Below, piece after piece: positions 12,081 to 20,665 of a stretch of 64,000 nt of DNA; position 1 is the first letter of the stretch, and every line of letters starts with the position of its first letter. The stretch is from Duganella lactea (lineage in GTDB: Bacteria > Pseudomonadota > Gammaproteobacteria > Burkholderiales > Burkholderiaceae_D). Location: contig NZ_WWCP01000010.1 of the NCBI RefSeq assembly GCF_009857505.1, positions 87,837-151,836 on the forward strand, read 5' to 3'. A program made the position numbers and the translations under genes. The notes beneath the pieces are model-generated. The model ran no database searches and was not told where the DNA came from. It saw only the letters and a program-made list of their open reading frames with translations.

Positions 12081-13307
12081 ATGAGCAAGCAACAACTGGC
12101 CGCGTGGATCGACGCGCATTTTGATGAGGAAGTCGGCGTGTTGCAGCAACTGCTGCGCGTGCCGACCGATACGCCTCCCGGCAACAACGCGCCGCACGCG
12201 GACATGGTGGCCGATCTGGTCAAGGCCTATGGCTGGACAGCCGAGAAGCACGCCGTGCCGCGGCAGACCGTGCGCGATTACGGCATGGAGAGCATCACCA
12301 ATCTGATCGTGCGCCGGCCTTATTCGGCGGACGGACCGACCGTCGCGCTGAATGCGCACGGCGACGTGGTGCCGCCGGGCGACAACTGGACCTATCCGCC
12401 GTATGGCGGCGTGGTGGACAACGGCTATATCTATGGCCGTGCGGCGGCGGTTTCCAAGTGCGATTTCGCAACCTATATCTTTGCCGTGCGCGCCTTGGAG
12501 GCGCTGGGCGTGCCGCTGAAGGGCGGGCTGGAACTGCACTTCACCTATGATGAAGAATTCGGTGGCTTGCTGGGACCGGGCTGGCTGCTGGAACAGAAGC
12601 TGACCAAGCCCGATTATGTGATCGCGGCGGGCTTCAGTTACAACATCGTCACCGCGCACAACGCCTGCCTGCAACTGGAGATTGCGGTGCACGGCAAGTC
12701 CGGTCATGGCGCTATGCCGGAAACCGGCCACGATGCGCTGCAGGCGGCCACGCGTATCCTTAATGCCATCTACGGCCAACTGCCGGAGCTGAAGAAGATC
12801 AAGTCGAAGATCGCCGGCATCGATTCGCCGACCATGCTGGTGGGCCGCATTGATGGCGGCACCAACACCAATGTGGTGCCGGGCAAGGTGGTGATGAAGA
12901 TGGATCGCCGCATGATTCCGGAAGAAGATCCGGCGCAAGTCGAGGCCCAGGTGCGTGCGCTGATCGAAAACGCGGTGCAGGGCGTGCCCGGCATCACGCT
13001 GGAGATCCGGCGCCTGCTGCTGTCGCACGCGCTGCGCGAACGCTCCGGTACGGAAAAGCTGGTGGCCAGCATTCAGCGAAATGCCGAAACCTTCATCGGC
13101 GAGAAAATACCGGCGCAGGGCACGCCGCTGTATGCGGATGCGCGCCTGTACGGCGAGCATGGTATTCCGGCGGTGCTGTACGGCGCCGGTCCGCGCACGG
13201 TGCCGGAGTCGAACGCCAAGAAGGCCGATGAACGTCTGAACCTGGAAGATCTGCGCAAGGCGACCAAGGTGGTCGCATCGACCCTGTTCGATTTTCTCGG
13301 GACCTGA
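12081..13307 (+). CDS. M20-family metallopeptidase coupled to puuD
   Basis: A zinc-dependent amide hydrolase of about 408 aa. Metal-site segments are visible: NAHGDVVPPG, GRAAAVSKCDFATY and TYDEEFGG with the catalytic acid. A lid-domain GKSGHGAMPETGHDALQAA stretch and a terminal ADARLYGEHGIPAVLYGAG follow. It resembles ArgE/DapE/succinyl-diaminopimelate desuccinylase-like peptidases rather than the HyuC/AllC subgroup found elsewhere in the window. The start was placed at ATG 12081, 7 bases after AAGGA; an earlier in-frame ATG at 12066 overlaps the puuD stop. Translational coupling to puuD suggests a job in ureide or amidine processing, but the substrate is unknown. Confidence 0.8.
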   Translation: MSKQQLAAWIDAHFDEEVGVLQQLLRVPTDTPPGNNAPHADMVADLVKAYGWTAEKHAVPRQTVRDYGMESITNLIVRRPYSADGPTVALNAHGDVVPPGDNWTYPPYGGVVDNGYIYGRAAAVSKCDFATYIFAVRALEALGVPLKGGLELHFTYDEEFGGLLGPGWLLEQKLTKPDYVIAAGFSYNIVTAHNACLQLEIAVHGKSGHGAMPETGHDALQAATRILNAIYGQLPELKKIKSKIAGIDSPTMLVGRIDGGTNTNVVPGKVVMKMDRRMIPEEDPAQVEAQVRALIENAVQGVPGITLEIRRLLLSHALRERSGTEKLVASIQRNAETFIGEKIPAQGTPLYADARLYGEHGIPAVLYGAGPRTVPESNAKKADERLNLEDLRKATKVVASTLFDFLGT

Positions 13308-13344
13308 GATTCCGGCTGGCCTGATGGGTATTTGCGTGAGTGTT

Positions 13345-13378
13345 CTATCATAACGAATCTGGCTTTGTCGTATGATAG
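13345..13378 (+). promoter_or_regulatory. Inverted repeat upstream of pqiA
   Basis: CTATCATA (13345-13352) and TATGATAG (13371-13378) are a perfect 8-bp inverted repeat separated by 18 bases, ending 27 bases before the pqiA GTG. The right arm contains TATGAT, a plausible -10 hexamer. It could be an operator with half-sites two turns apart or a transcript hairpin; there is no T-run, so it is not a terminator. No regulator gene lies beside it. Confidence 0.4.
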
Positions 13379-13405
13379 GGCCATTATTGCTCATCCGGCC
13401 GGCCT

Positions 13406-14674
13406 GTGCATCGATACGATTTAATCAGCTGTCACGATTGCGGCGTGCTACACCAGCACCGCCCGCTGCGTTCGCGCGAGAAGGCGCGGTGCGTGCGTTG
13501 CCGCTCGATCCTGTATCGCGGCATCCATCCTGACGCCGGCCGCATGGCGGCGATCACGCTGGCCGCCTTGTTCACCTTTCTGATTGCGCAGTTCTTCCCC
13601 ATCGTGGAGCTGGAAGTGGGCGGCTACAACAGCAGCGCCACGCTGCTGGGCGCCATCCGCGTGCTGTGGACGGAACAGATGCAGCTGGTGGCGGTGGTGG
13701 TGTTTTTGTTCACCATTTTGTTACCGGCGGTGGAACTGGGCTCCCTGCTGTATGTGACCATGTCGCTGCGCGCCGGCCGCCGGCCGCCGGGTTTCGATCA
13801 TCTGTTGCGCGCGGTCGGCATGGCGCGACGCTGGGGCATGACCGAGGTGCTGATGATCGGCATCCTGATCACCATTATCAAGATGACCAGTCTGGCCGAA
13901 GTGGTGCTGCATCCCGGCCTGTTCGCCTTCGGCGCGCTGACGATCATGCTGGCCATCGTGGTGTCGTTCGATCCGAAAACGCTGTGGAATATCGGCGAGC
14001 ACTTGCCGGGGCCGCGCCGCGTGGCGCAGAAGACTTTCAAGTATGCGGCGCTGGTGAAGGGCGCGCCGCTGCTGGCCTGCCATGCGTGCGGGCTGGTGGA
14101 ATCGCTGAAGTACACGGTGCGGCATCAGTACTGCGCACGCTGCGGCGCAAGCCTGCATCGGCGGCGGCCGGACAGCGTGGGGCGTACCTGGGCGTTCCTG
14201 CTGGCGGCGACCATTCTTTATATTCCTGCCAACCTGCTGCCGGTGATGTACACCCATTCGCTGTTCGGCAAGGAGGACGACACCATCATCAGCGGTGTGG
14301 TGTTCTTCTGGAACAGCGGCTCGCCGGGGCTGGCGGCCATCATTTTCATCGCCAGCATCGTGGTGCCGGTGGCCAAGCTGGCGGCATTGGCGCTGCTGGC
14401 GTGGACGGCGCAGCGGCGCTCGCGCTGGCGGCCCTTGCAACGCACGGTGTTGTACCGCATCGTGGAGTTTGTCGGCCGCTGGTCGATGCTGGATATTTTT
14501 GTCATTACGCTGACGGTGGCGCTGGTGCGGTTCCAGTCGCTGGCGGTGATCACGGCCGGTCCCGGCGCGCTGGCGTTTTGCGCGGTGGTGGTGCTGACCA
14601 TGATCGCGTCTATGCAGTTCGATCCCCGGCTGATCTGGGATCCCATCGATACACACGGAGAGAAGCATGCCTGA
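13406..14674 (+). CDS. pqiA: Paraquat-inducible protein A (PqiA), inner-membrane component
   Basis: Integral membrane subunit of the PqiABC lipid-transport system that links inner and outer membranes. The 422-aa protein holds two copies of the PqiA domain. Each has a cysteine-rich zinc-ribbon-like segment (SCHDCG..RCVRC near residue 9, and CHACG..YCARCG near the middle) followed by about four membrane helices. The start is GTG at 13406, with no better upstream candidate. The 3' end overlaps pqiB by 8 bases. In E. coli the operon is induced by SoxS under redox stress; here the 13345-13378 dyad is the only regulatory feature seen. Confidence 0.92.
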   Translation: MHRYDLISCHDCGVLHQHRPLRSREKARCVRCRSILYRGIHPDAGRMAAITLAALFTFLIAQFFPIVELEVGGYNSSATLLGAIRVLWTEQMQLVAVVVFLFTILLPAVELGSLLYVTMSLRAGRRPPGFDHLLRAVGMARRWGMTEVLMIGILITIIKMTSLAEVVLHPGLFAFGALTIMLAIVVSFDPKTLWNIGEHLPGPRRVAQKTFKYAALVKGAPLLACHACGLVESLKYTVRHQYCARCGASLHRRRPDSVGRTWAFLLAATILYIPANLLPVMYTHSLFGKEDDTIISGVVFFWNSGSPGLAAIIFIASIVVPVAKLAALALLAWTAQRRSRWRPLQRTVLYRIVEFVGRWSMLDIFVITLTVALVRFQSLAVITAGPGALAFCAVVVLTMIASMQFDPRLIWDPIDTHGEKHA

Positions 14675-16289
14675 GAACGAGAACGGCAATCCGCCGTTGA
14701 ACGAGCCGGAAGTGGAGAAGGCCAGCCGCTGGCTGCCCTCGCTGGTATGGCTGATCCCCCTGCTGGCGGCGTTGATCGGCCTGACGCTGGTGGCGCGCAC
14801 GATACTTGATCAGGGGCCGACGGTGACGGTGAGCTTCCGCAGCGCGGACGGACTGGAACCGGGCAAGACCAAGGTCAAATACAAGGATGTGGATATCGGT
14901 CTGGTCAAGTCGATTTCGCTGGCGCGCGATTTGTCCAAGGTGCTGGTGACGATCGATATGAGCAAAGAGGCCAAGCGCTTCACCGCGCAGGACACGCGCT
15001 TCTGGGTGGTCAAGCCGCGCATCGGCGCGAGTGGCGTGTCCGGCCTGAATACCTTGCTGTCCGGGTCTTACATCGGCGTCGATGCCGGCAAGTCGGAAGA
15101 GACCACCACCGAATTCACGGGACTGGAGAAGCCGCCGCAGGTCACGCGCGACGAGAAGGGCACCTCGTATGTGCTGCACAGCGAGACGCTCGGTTCCATC
15201 GATGTCGGTTCGCCGATTTTCTATCGCCGCATTCAGGTGGGGCAGGTCACCGGTTTCGATCTGGAAGAGAAGGGACGCGGCGTCAAAATGACGGTGTTTA
15301 TCGCCGCGCCTTACGATCAGTATGTGGGCAAGAGCACGCGCTGGTGGCATGCCAGCGGCGTCGATGTGCGCCTGGATTCGAACGGCTTCAAGGTCAATAC
15401 GCAATCGCTGGCGGCGGTGCTGGTGGGCGGTATTTCGTTCGAGTCGGTGAGCGGACAGAAACCGTCGGCGGTGGCGCCGGGCGGCACCGCGTTCATGTTG
15501 GCGGCCGACCAGGCCAGCGCGATGCGCGAGCCGGACGGCGTGGCGGTGACCACGGTGCTGTATTTCGACCAGTCGCTGCGTGGTTTGTCGGCCGGCGCGC
15601 CGGTGGACTTCCGTGGCATCGTGCTGGGCGAGGTACGTTCGGTGGGCGTGGAGTTCGATCCGGTTAAGAAAAACTTCCGCATGCCGGTAACGGTGGATAT
15701 GTATCCGGCGCGTCTGGGACGCAGCTTTGCGCGTACGGTGGAGCAGGATCAGGAACGCAGCGCCGGCACGCAGGTGTTGGAGCGGCTGGTGGCGCGCGGC
15801 TTGCGCGGGCAGCTGCGCACCGGGAATCTGCTGACCGGGCAACTGTACGTGGCGCTGGATTTCTTCCCGAACGCGGCGCCGGTGAAGATCGACACGACCG
15901 CCGAGGTGGTGGAGCTGCCGACCGTGCCTAATAGCCTGGATGAATTGCAGACGCAGCTCTCCAGCATCGCGCGCAAGCTGGATAAGGTGCCGTTCGATGA
16001 AATCGGCAAGAATCTGCGCGACAGTTTGAAGAGCGCCGATGTGCTGATGAAGCGCCTGGATGCGCAGGTGGTGCCGGAGCTGAAGGACACGCTGGCGGCG
16101 GCGCGCAAGACCTTCAGCCAGGCGGACCAGCTGCTGCAGAAAGACTCGCCGGTGCAGTCGGATCTGCGCGAGGCCTTGCGGCAGGTGACGGAAACCATGG
16201 AGTCTTTGAATGGCCTGGCGGACTATCTGGAGCGGCATCCGGAGTCGCTGATACGCGGTAAGCCGGAGAAAAAAGGAGAGCAGAAATGA
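14667..16289 (+). CDS. pqiB: Intermembrane lipid-transport protein PqiB (MCE domains)
   Basis: Periplasm-spanning MCE-domain protein of the Pqi system, 540 aa. One N-terminal membrane helix (residues about 22-42) anchors it in the inner membrane. Three MCE domains follow, the first opening with TVTVSFRSADGLEPGKTKVK and later ones with DVGSPIFYRRIQVGQV and LSAGAPVDFRGIVLGEV. The C-terminal 150 residues are helical, as in proteins that stack into a tunnel reaching the outer membrane. The start overlaps the pqiA end and the stop overlaps the pqiC start, so the three subunits are coupled. Confidence 0.93.
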   Translation: MPENENGNPPLNEPEVEKASRWLPSLVWLIPLLAALIGLTLVARTILDQGPTVTVSFRSADGLEPGKTKVKYKDVDIGLVKSISLARDLSKVLVTIDMSKEAKRFTAQDTRFWVVKPRIGASGVSGLNTLLSGSYIGVDAGKSEETTTEFTGLEKPPQVTRDEKGTSYVLHSETLGSIDVGSPIFYRRIQVGQVTGFDLEEKGRGVKMTVFIAAPYDQYVGKSTRWWHASGVDVRLDSNGFKVNTQSLAAVLVGGISFESVSGQKPSAVAPGGTAFMLAADQASAMREPDGVAVTTVLYFDQSLRGLSAGAPVDFRGIVLGEVRSVGVEFDPVKKNFRMPVTVDMYPARLGRSFARTVEQDQERSAGTQVLERLVARGLRGQLRTGNLLTGQLYVALDFFPNAAPVKIDTTAEVVELPTVPNSLDELQTQLSSIARKLDKVPFDEIGKNLRDSLKSADVLMKRLDAQVVPELKDTLAAARKTFSQADQLLQKDSPVQSDLREALRQVTETMESLNGLADYLERHPESLIRGKPEKKGEQK

Positions 16290-16891
16290 TGCGTGCAGTT
16301 GTCGCCGTGGCGGCGTTGATGCTGGCGGGATGCGGCAGCGTGCCGCAGGAGCGGTTCTATAGTCTGAGCAATGGCCTCGGCGCGCCGGCGACGGATGCCG
16401 CGCGCACCACGCTGGCGGCGCCGGCCTACTACATCGAGGTGCCGGCGGTGACGGTGCCGAAGCAGGCGACGCGCAATCAGCTGGTGGTGACCACCGGCGC
16501 GGGCCGCGTCGATGTGCTGGAGCAGGAGCGCTGGGTCTCGCCGCCGGCGGCGGAGATCGGCCAGGCCTTGTCGCTGGCGGTGAGCGGGGAGTTGGGCACG
16601 GTCGACGTGTTCCGCGCGCCGGTGCCGGACCAGGCGCCGGTGTACCGCATCAGCACCAATGTGCAGCGGTTTGAATCGGCCCCGGGCCGGTACGCGCTGA
16701 TCGACGCGGTGTGGAGCGTGCGCCAGGTTGGCAGCCCGCAGGTGCTGACTTGCCGCAGCGTGGCGCAGGAGACGGTGGGGGCCGGCTACGATGAACTGGT
16801 GGCCGGGCATCGTCGCGCCGTTGCGCGTATCGGCGCCGACATCTCCAAGGCCGTGCGGGCGCTGGCGGGCGGTAATCAGCCCGCTTGCTGA
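16286..16891 (+). CDS. pqiC: Outer-membrane lipoprotein PqiC (ABC-type transport auxiliary family)
   Basis: Small outer-membrane lipoprotein, 201 aa, that completes PqiABC. A lipobox (LMLAGC, acylated Cys16) ends the signal peptide, and RFYSLSN follows as in other family members. The body matches the ABC-transport auxiliary/DUF330 group, with VPKQATRNQLV and the alternating beta pattern to the C-terminus. Translation starts inside the pqiB stop (ATGATG). The gene is the last of the operon; the next gene, on the other strand, is a damaged esterase. Confidence 0.9.
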   Translation: MMRAVVAVAALMLAGCGSVPQERFYSLSNGLGAPATDAARTTLAAPAYYIEVPAVTVPKQATRNQLVVTTGAGRVDVLEQERWVSPPAAEIGQALSLAVSGELGTVDVFRAPVPDQAPVYRISTNVQRFESAPGRYALIDAVWSVRQVGSPQVLTCRSVAQETVGAGYDELVAGHRRAVARIGADISKAVRALAGGNQPAC

Positions 16892-16911
16892 CTTGCGCCG
16901 CGTAGACCGGC

Positions 16912-17480
16912 TTACTCGGCCGCCTTGCTGGTTGCGGCGAGCAGCATCCGGAAAGCTTTCAGCGCGGCTGGGTGGTAAATCGTCGCGTGCGTTTCGGCTG
17001 GCCAGTTCTCGTAATGGTAGTTCAGGTTTTTAATCGGTCCGAACGTGGCGGCGAGCGTGGACTGATTGATGAAGGACTGGCCGTCCGCGCTGGAACCGAT
17101 ATACACATTCTTCTTGCCGCTGAACGCCAGGTGCTTGTCGGCGGCTTGCGTCAGCAATTTGCCGCCATTCCACCACAGGCTCGGGTCCAGCGCGATGTAT
17201 GTGTCGAACAGGTCCGGCTCCTGCACCAGCGTTTCGACAACGAACAGGCCGGCCAGCGATTCGCCGACGATCGCGCGTTCGGAGGTGATGCGGTAGCGTT
17301 TCGCCACCTCGGGCATCAAATCGTTCCGTATAAAGGCACGAAAAGCCTTCGACCCGCCGTCGCCCGGCCCATGCACATGAAGCCGACCACGAGCAAGAAT
17401 GCCAGTGCGCCTAGCAGGTTGGTGGAGAAGTCTTTTGCTTTGGTAATCAGCGTCCGGTGGTGGAAGTTGTTTGGTTTCAT
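16912..17480 (-). pseudogene. Broken alpha/beta-hydrolase (esterase D / IroE-type) with internal deletion
   Basis: The 3' part (16912 to about 17375) encodes the C-terminal half of a Fes/IroE-like esterase: RYRITSERAIVGESLAG with the nucleophile serine, then LFDTYIALDPSLWWN and a final HATIYHP histidine. Intact relatives are near 280-300 aa, and only about 150 are left. Directly upstream but in another frame, an ATG at 17480 opens a signal-peptide-like stretch (basic start, NLLGALAFLLVVGFM core, ATA end) that runs to about 17370. The simplest reading is one secreted esterase gene that lost its middle in an out-of-frame deletion. That the two pieces belonged to one gene is inference. Confidence 0.65.
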
Positions 17481-17536
17481 AGTCCTGTGGTTGACAAGTT
17501 GCAATTCCGACACTTTAACTGATCTGGCAACTTGTG

Positions 17537-18448
17537 TCAGGCGACGGCCTGCATCGCTGCGGCGACTCGGGCGCGCAGCCAGGTGTTGGCAGGATCGTTG
17601 TCGACGTTGGCGTGCCAGTACAGGTAGACGTCCAGCGATGGCATCGTCAGCGGCAGCGGCAAAATCTGGTTGCCGAATTGCTGGTTGACGATGCGCGCCA
17701 GACGGTCGGGCATGGTCAGCGCCAGATCGGTCTGGCTGACCACGCGGCAGGCGGCGAAGTAGTGCTGGCAGCGCAGGCGGATGCGGCGTTGCAGCCCTTG
17801 CCGGCTCAGTTCCACATCCTCCAGGCCGGGGCCGCGCCGGCGCGAGCTGGTCTGGACGTGTTCCAGTGCTAAATAGGTTTCCAGCGGCAGTTTGCCGCGC
17901 TTGATCAGCGGATGGCCGCGCCGCACCAGCACCACCGTCTGGTCGCCGGCCAGTTGCATGCGGCGCACCTCGTTTGGCAGCGGCAGCAGCACGTCGATGG
18001 CGGCGTCCAGCGTGCCGGCGGCCAGTTCGCTGGCCAGTTCCTTGCGGCTCACTTGCAGCGTGTTCAGCGTGGCCAATGGCGCCTCGCGTGCGATGCCGGC
18101 CATCAGCGGCGGCAGCACGTTCGCTTCCAGCACGTCGCGCATCGCCAGCGAGAAGCCGCGTTCGCTGCTGGCGGCGTCGAAGCGGGCGGCGCCGGTCAGC
18201 GTCACTTCCAGTCCGCGCAGTGCGCGCCGCACCGGTTCGATGATGGAGCGGGCCAGCGGCGTGGGCGTCATCACGTTACCCTGGCGCTCGAACAGCGGGT
18301 CGTCGAACAAGTCGCGCAGCCGCTTCAGCGCATGGCTGATGGCTGGTTGCGTCAGGTTCATTTTCTGGCTGGCGCGGGTGATGCTGCCTTCCGTGTAGAT
18401 CGCTTCCAGCACGATGAACAGGTTGAGGTCGATCTTGGATATATGCAT
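17537..18448 (-). CDS. LysR-family transcriptional regulator
   Basis: A 303-aa regulator with an N-terminal HTH (SITRASQKMNLTQPAISHAL) and a NodD/PnbR-like effector domain. It is divergent from the histidine phosphatase/acyl-CoA dehydrogenase pair, with 81 bases between the starts. Those bases hold two palindromes (18464-18489) that could serve for autoregulation and control of the pair. The inducer is unknown. The gene downstream on the same strand is the esterase remnant, which may once have been a target. Confidence 0.88.
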   Translation of the reverse strand: MHISKIDLNLFIVLEAIYTEGSITRASQKMNLTQPAISHALKRLRDLFDDPLFERQGNVMTPTPLARSIIEPVRRALRGLEVTLTGAARFDAASSERGFSLAMRDVLEANVLPPLMAGIAREAPLATLNTLQVSRKELASELAAGTLDAAIDVLLPLPNEVRRMQLAGDQTVVLVRRGHPLIKRGKLPLETYLALEHVQTSSRRRGPGLEDVELSRQGLQRRIRLRCQHYFAACRVVSQTDLALTMPDRLARIVNQQFGNQILPLPLTMPSLDVYLYWHANVDNDPANTWLRARVAAAMQAVA

Positions 18449-18463
18449 GGGATTTATCCGGGT

Positions 18464-18489
18464 GCATTAATGCTATTCATTTGATGAAT
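18464..18489. promoter_or_regulatory. Palindrome pair in a LysR-divergent promoter region
   Basis: GCATTAATGC (18464-18473) is a perfect palindrome, and one base later ATTCAT-TTG-ATGAAT (18475-18489) is a perfect 6-3-6 dyad of the T-N11-A form expected for LysR proteins. Both lie between the LysR start (18448) and the phosphatase start (18530). They are likely regulator-binding sites, by pattern and position only. Confidence 0.5.
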
Positions 18490-18529
18490 TATAGGCCAGC
18501 CGCTAAGCTACAGGTCTCTGGGAGACGAT

Positions 18530-19225
18530 ATGGGACAGATTTTTCTGGTGCGCCACGGGCAGGCCTCGTTCGGCAAGGCCGATTACGATCAGCTGTCGGC
18601 GCTGGGCCTGGAGCAGGCGCGCCTGCTGGGCCGGTGGTATGCCAACACGCGTCAACGCTTCGACAAGGTGATCCATGGCGGCATGACGCGCCACCGCCAG
18701 ACGGCGGAGGCCTGCCTGGGCGAGCTGCCGACCGCGCTGCTGCCCGACGCGCAGTGGATCACCGACGATGACTTTGCCGAGTTCGATCACAAGGAGGTGC
18801 TGCTGCGCCATTGCCCGGCGTTTGCCGATGCGGACGCCTTCAAGGCGCAACTGGCCAACGAAGCCGATCCGTCGCGCGCGCTGGAACAGTTGTTCCGCGC
18901 CGCCATGCAGCGCTGGATGGACGGCGGCGATTACACGGAAAGCTGGCCGGCGTTCCGCGGCCGCTGCGTGCGCGCGCTGGAACGGCTGGATGCCGGCGGC
19001 GGCAAGCAGGCCACCATCGTGTTCACCTCCGGCGGCGTGATCGCGGCGCTGATGCAGCATCTGCTGGGCTTGCAGGATACGCAGACGATGGCGCTGAACT
19101 GGTCGCTGGCCAACTGCGGCGTCACCAGGCTGCTGCACCGGCCCGGCCAGTTCACGTTGAACTGTCTGAACAACTACGCGCATCTGGAATGGCTGGGCCA
19201 GCCGGGTGCCGTCACCTACCGCTAA
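18530..19225 (+). CDS. Histidine phosphatase family protein
   Basis: A 231-aa member of the phosphoglycerate-mutase-like histidine phosphatase clan. The phosphorylated-histidine motif RHG is at residues 8-10 ([11 protein letters not shown]). The second arginine lies in [12 protein letters not shown], and the late histidine-region motif is [11 protein letters not shown]. Substrate is not predictable. The start 14 bases upstream of an acyl-CoA dehydrogenase implies one transcript; this pairing with an acyl-CoA dehydrogenase may reflect a phosphorylated acyl or CoA-related substrate, but that is inference. Confidence 0.85.
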   Translation: MGQIFLVRHGQASFGKADYDQLSALGLEQARLLGRWYANTRQRFDKVIHGGMTRHRQTAEACLGELPTALLPDAQWITDDDFAEFDHKEVLLRHCPAFADADAFKAQLANEADPSRALEQLFRAAMQRWMDGGDYTESWPAFRGRCVRALERLDAGGGKQATIVFTSGGVIAALMQHLLGLQDTQTMALNWSLANCGVTRLLHRPGQFTLNCLNNYAHLEWLGQPGAVTYR

Positions 19226-19239
19226 GCACAGGAGCGCAT

Positions 19240-20454
19240 ATGGATTTTGATTACAGCCCGAAAGTACAGCAATTGCAGGCCAGGCTGACGGCCTTCATGG
19301 ACGAGCATATCTATCCCAACGAGGCCGCCTTCCACGCCGAGATCGACGCCAACCGCGAGGCCGGCAACGCCTGGGTGGCGACCCGGCTCATGGAACAGCT
19401 GAAGCTGGAGGCGCGCGCCGCCGGCCTGTGGAATCTGTTCTTGCCGGATTCCGCGCACGGCGCCGGCCTGAGCAACCTGGAGTACGCGCCGCTGTGCGAG
19501 ATCATGGGCCGCGTGCACTGGGCGCCGGAAGTGTTCAACTGTGCCGCGCCGGACACCGGCAATATGGAAGTGCTGGCGCGCTACGGCACGCCGGCGCAGC
19601 AGCGGCAGTGGCTGGCGCCGCTGCTGGACGGGCGCATCCGCTCCTGCTTCGCCATGACCGAGCCGGCGGTGGCGTCGTCGGACGCGACCAACATCGAAAG
19701 CGCCATCGTACGCGATGGCGACGCGTATGTGATCAACGGCCGCAAGTGGTGGTCGTCCGGCGCCAACGATCCGCGCTGCGCGCTGTTCATCTTCATGGGC
19801 AAGAGCGATCCGGACCACCCGAGCCGGCATCAGCAGCAGTCGATGATCCTGGTGCCGCGCGACGCGCCGGGTGTCACCATCGTGCGCCATCTGCCGGTGT
19901 TCGGCTTTGACGACGCGCCGCACGGCCACGCCGAAGTGGTGTTCGACCAGGTGCGCGTGCCGGCCGCCAATCTGCTGCTGGGCGAGGGCAGGGGCTTTGA
20001 GATCGCCCAGGGCCGCCTCGGCCCAGGCCGCATCCACCATTGCATGCGGCTGATCGGCCTGGCCGAGCGCGCGCTGGAGCAGATGTGCCGGCGCAGTCTG
20101 GCGCGGGTGGCGTTCGGCAAGCCGGTGGCGCAGCAGGGGGGGACGCTGGAGCGCATCGCCGAGTCACGCATCCTGATCGATCAGGCGCGGTTGCTGGTGC
20201 TGAACGCGGCGTTCATGATGGATACCGTTGGCAACAAGGTGGCCGCCAAGGAAATCGCCATGATCAAGGTGGCCGCGCCCAACATGGCCTGCCAGGTGAT
20301 CGACTGGGCGATCCAGATGCAGGGCGGTGGCGGCATGGCCGATCCCTTCCTGGCCCACGCCTACGCCAGCGCCCGCTCGCTGCGCCTGGCCGACGGCCCG
20401 GATGAGGTGCACCGGGCGCACATCGGCAAAATGGAGCTGGCGCGATACAAATAA
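19240..20454 (+). CDS. Acyl-CoA dehydrogenase family protein
   Basis: FAD-dependent flavoprotein of 404 aa that would introduce a 2,3-double bond into an acyl-CoA. Visible are the [20 protein letters not shown]/substrate segment, [14 protein letters not shown], the helix with [17 protein letters not shown], and the C-terminal [11 protein letters not shown] and [12 protein letters not shown] motifs. The pattern is closest to the ACAD10/ACAD11-like group. The start is the ATG after AGGAG (19240). It follows the histidine phosphatase closely, and a rho-independent terminator about 150 bases downstream ends the unit. Chain-length preference cannot be read. Confidence 0.9.
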   Translation: MDFDYSPKVQQLQARLTAFMDEHIYPNEAAFHAEIDANREAGNAWVATRLMEQLKLEARAAGLWNLFLPDSAHGAGLSNLEYAPLCEIMGRVHWAPEVFNCAAPDTGNMEVLARYGTPAQQRQWLAPLLDGRIRSCFAMTEPAVASSDATNIESAIVRDGDAYVINGRKWWSSGANDPRCALFIFMGKSDPDHPSRHQQQSMILVPRDAPGVTIVRHLPVFGFDDAPHGHAEVVFDQVRVPAANLLLGEGRGFEIAQGRLGPGRIHHCMRLIGLAERALEQMCRRSLARVAFGKPVAQQGGTLERIAESRILIDQARLLVLNAAFMMDTVGNKVAAKEIAMIKVAAPNMACQVIDWAIQMQGGGGMADPFLAHAYASARSLRLADGPDEVHRAHIGKMELARYK

Positions 20455-20601
20455 GGTCCGCTTGGCGGCGGCGGGCGGCCGGCTTTCGGCGTGTTATGCG
20501 TGTTGTGAATCTCAGGCATCAGAAAGATAAATTGGATTAATAGCTTGGCGACGGGCATCATTGCACCTGTCTCCTCTATTCTCCTCCAAGGAAATAGATT
20601 T

Positions 20602-20630
20602 AGCCCGCTCCCTGGAGCGGGCTTTTTTTT
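20602..20630 (+). terminator. Rho-independent terminator after the acyl-CoA dehydrogenase
   Basis: AGCCCGCTC (20602-20610), loop CCTG, GAGCGGGCT (20615-20623), then seven T residues and, two bases later, another eight. The 9-bp GC-rich stem with T-tract works on the + strand. The 147 bases between the dehydrogenase stop and this hairpin hold no open frame; a small 3'-UTR-derived RNA is possible but unproven. Confidence 0.88.
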
Positions 20631-20665
20631 GCTTTTTTTTTGCCGCGAGCAGGGCGCCCCGCCCC

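Noticed and set aside
20455..20601. Small RNA gene before the terminator
   Set aside because: No promoter was recognised; a plain 3' untranslated region explains it.
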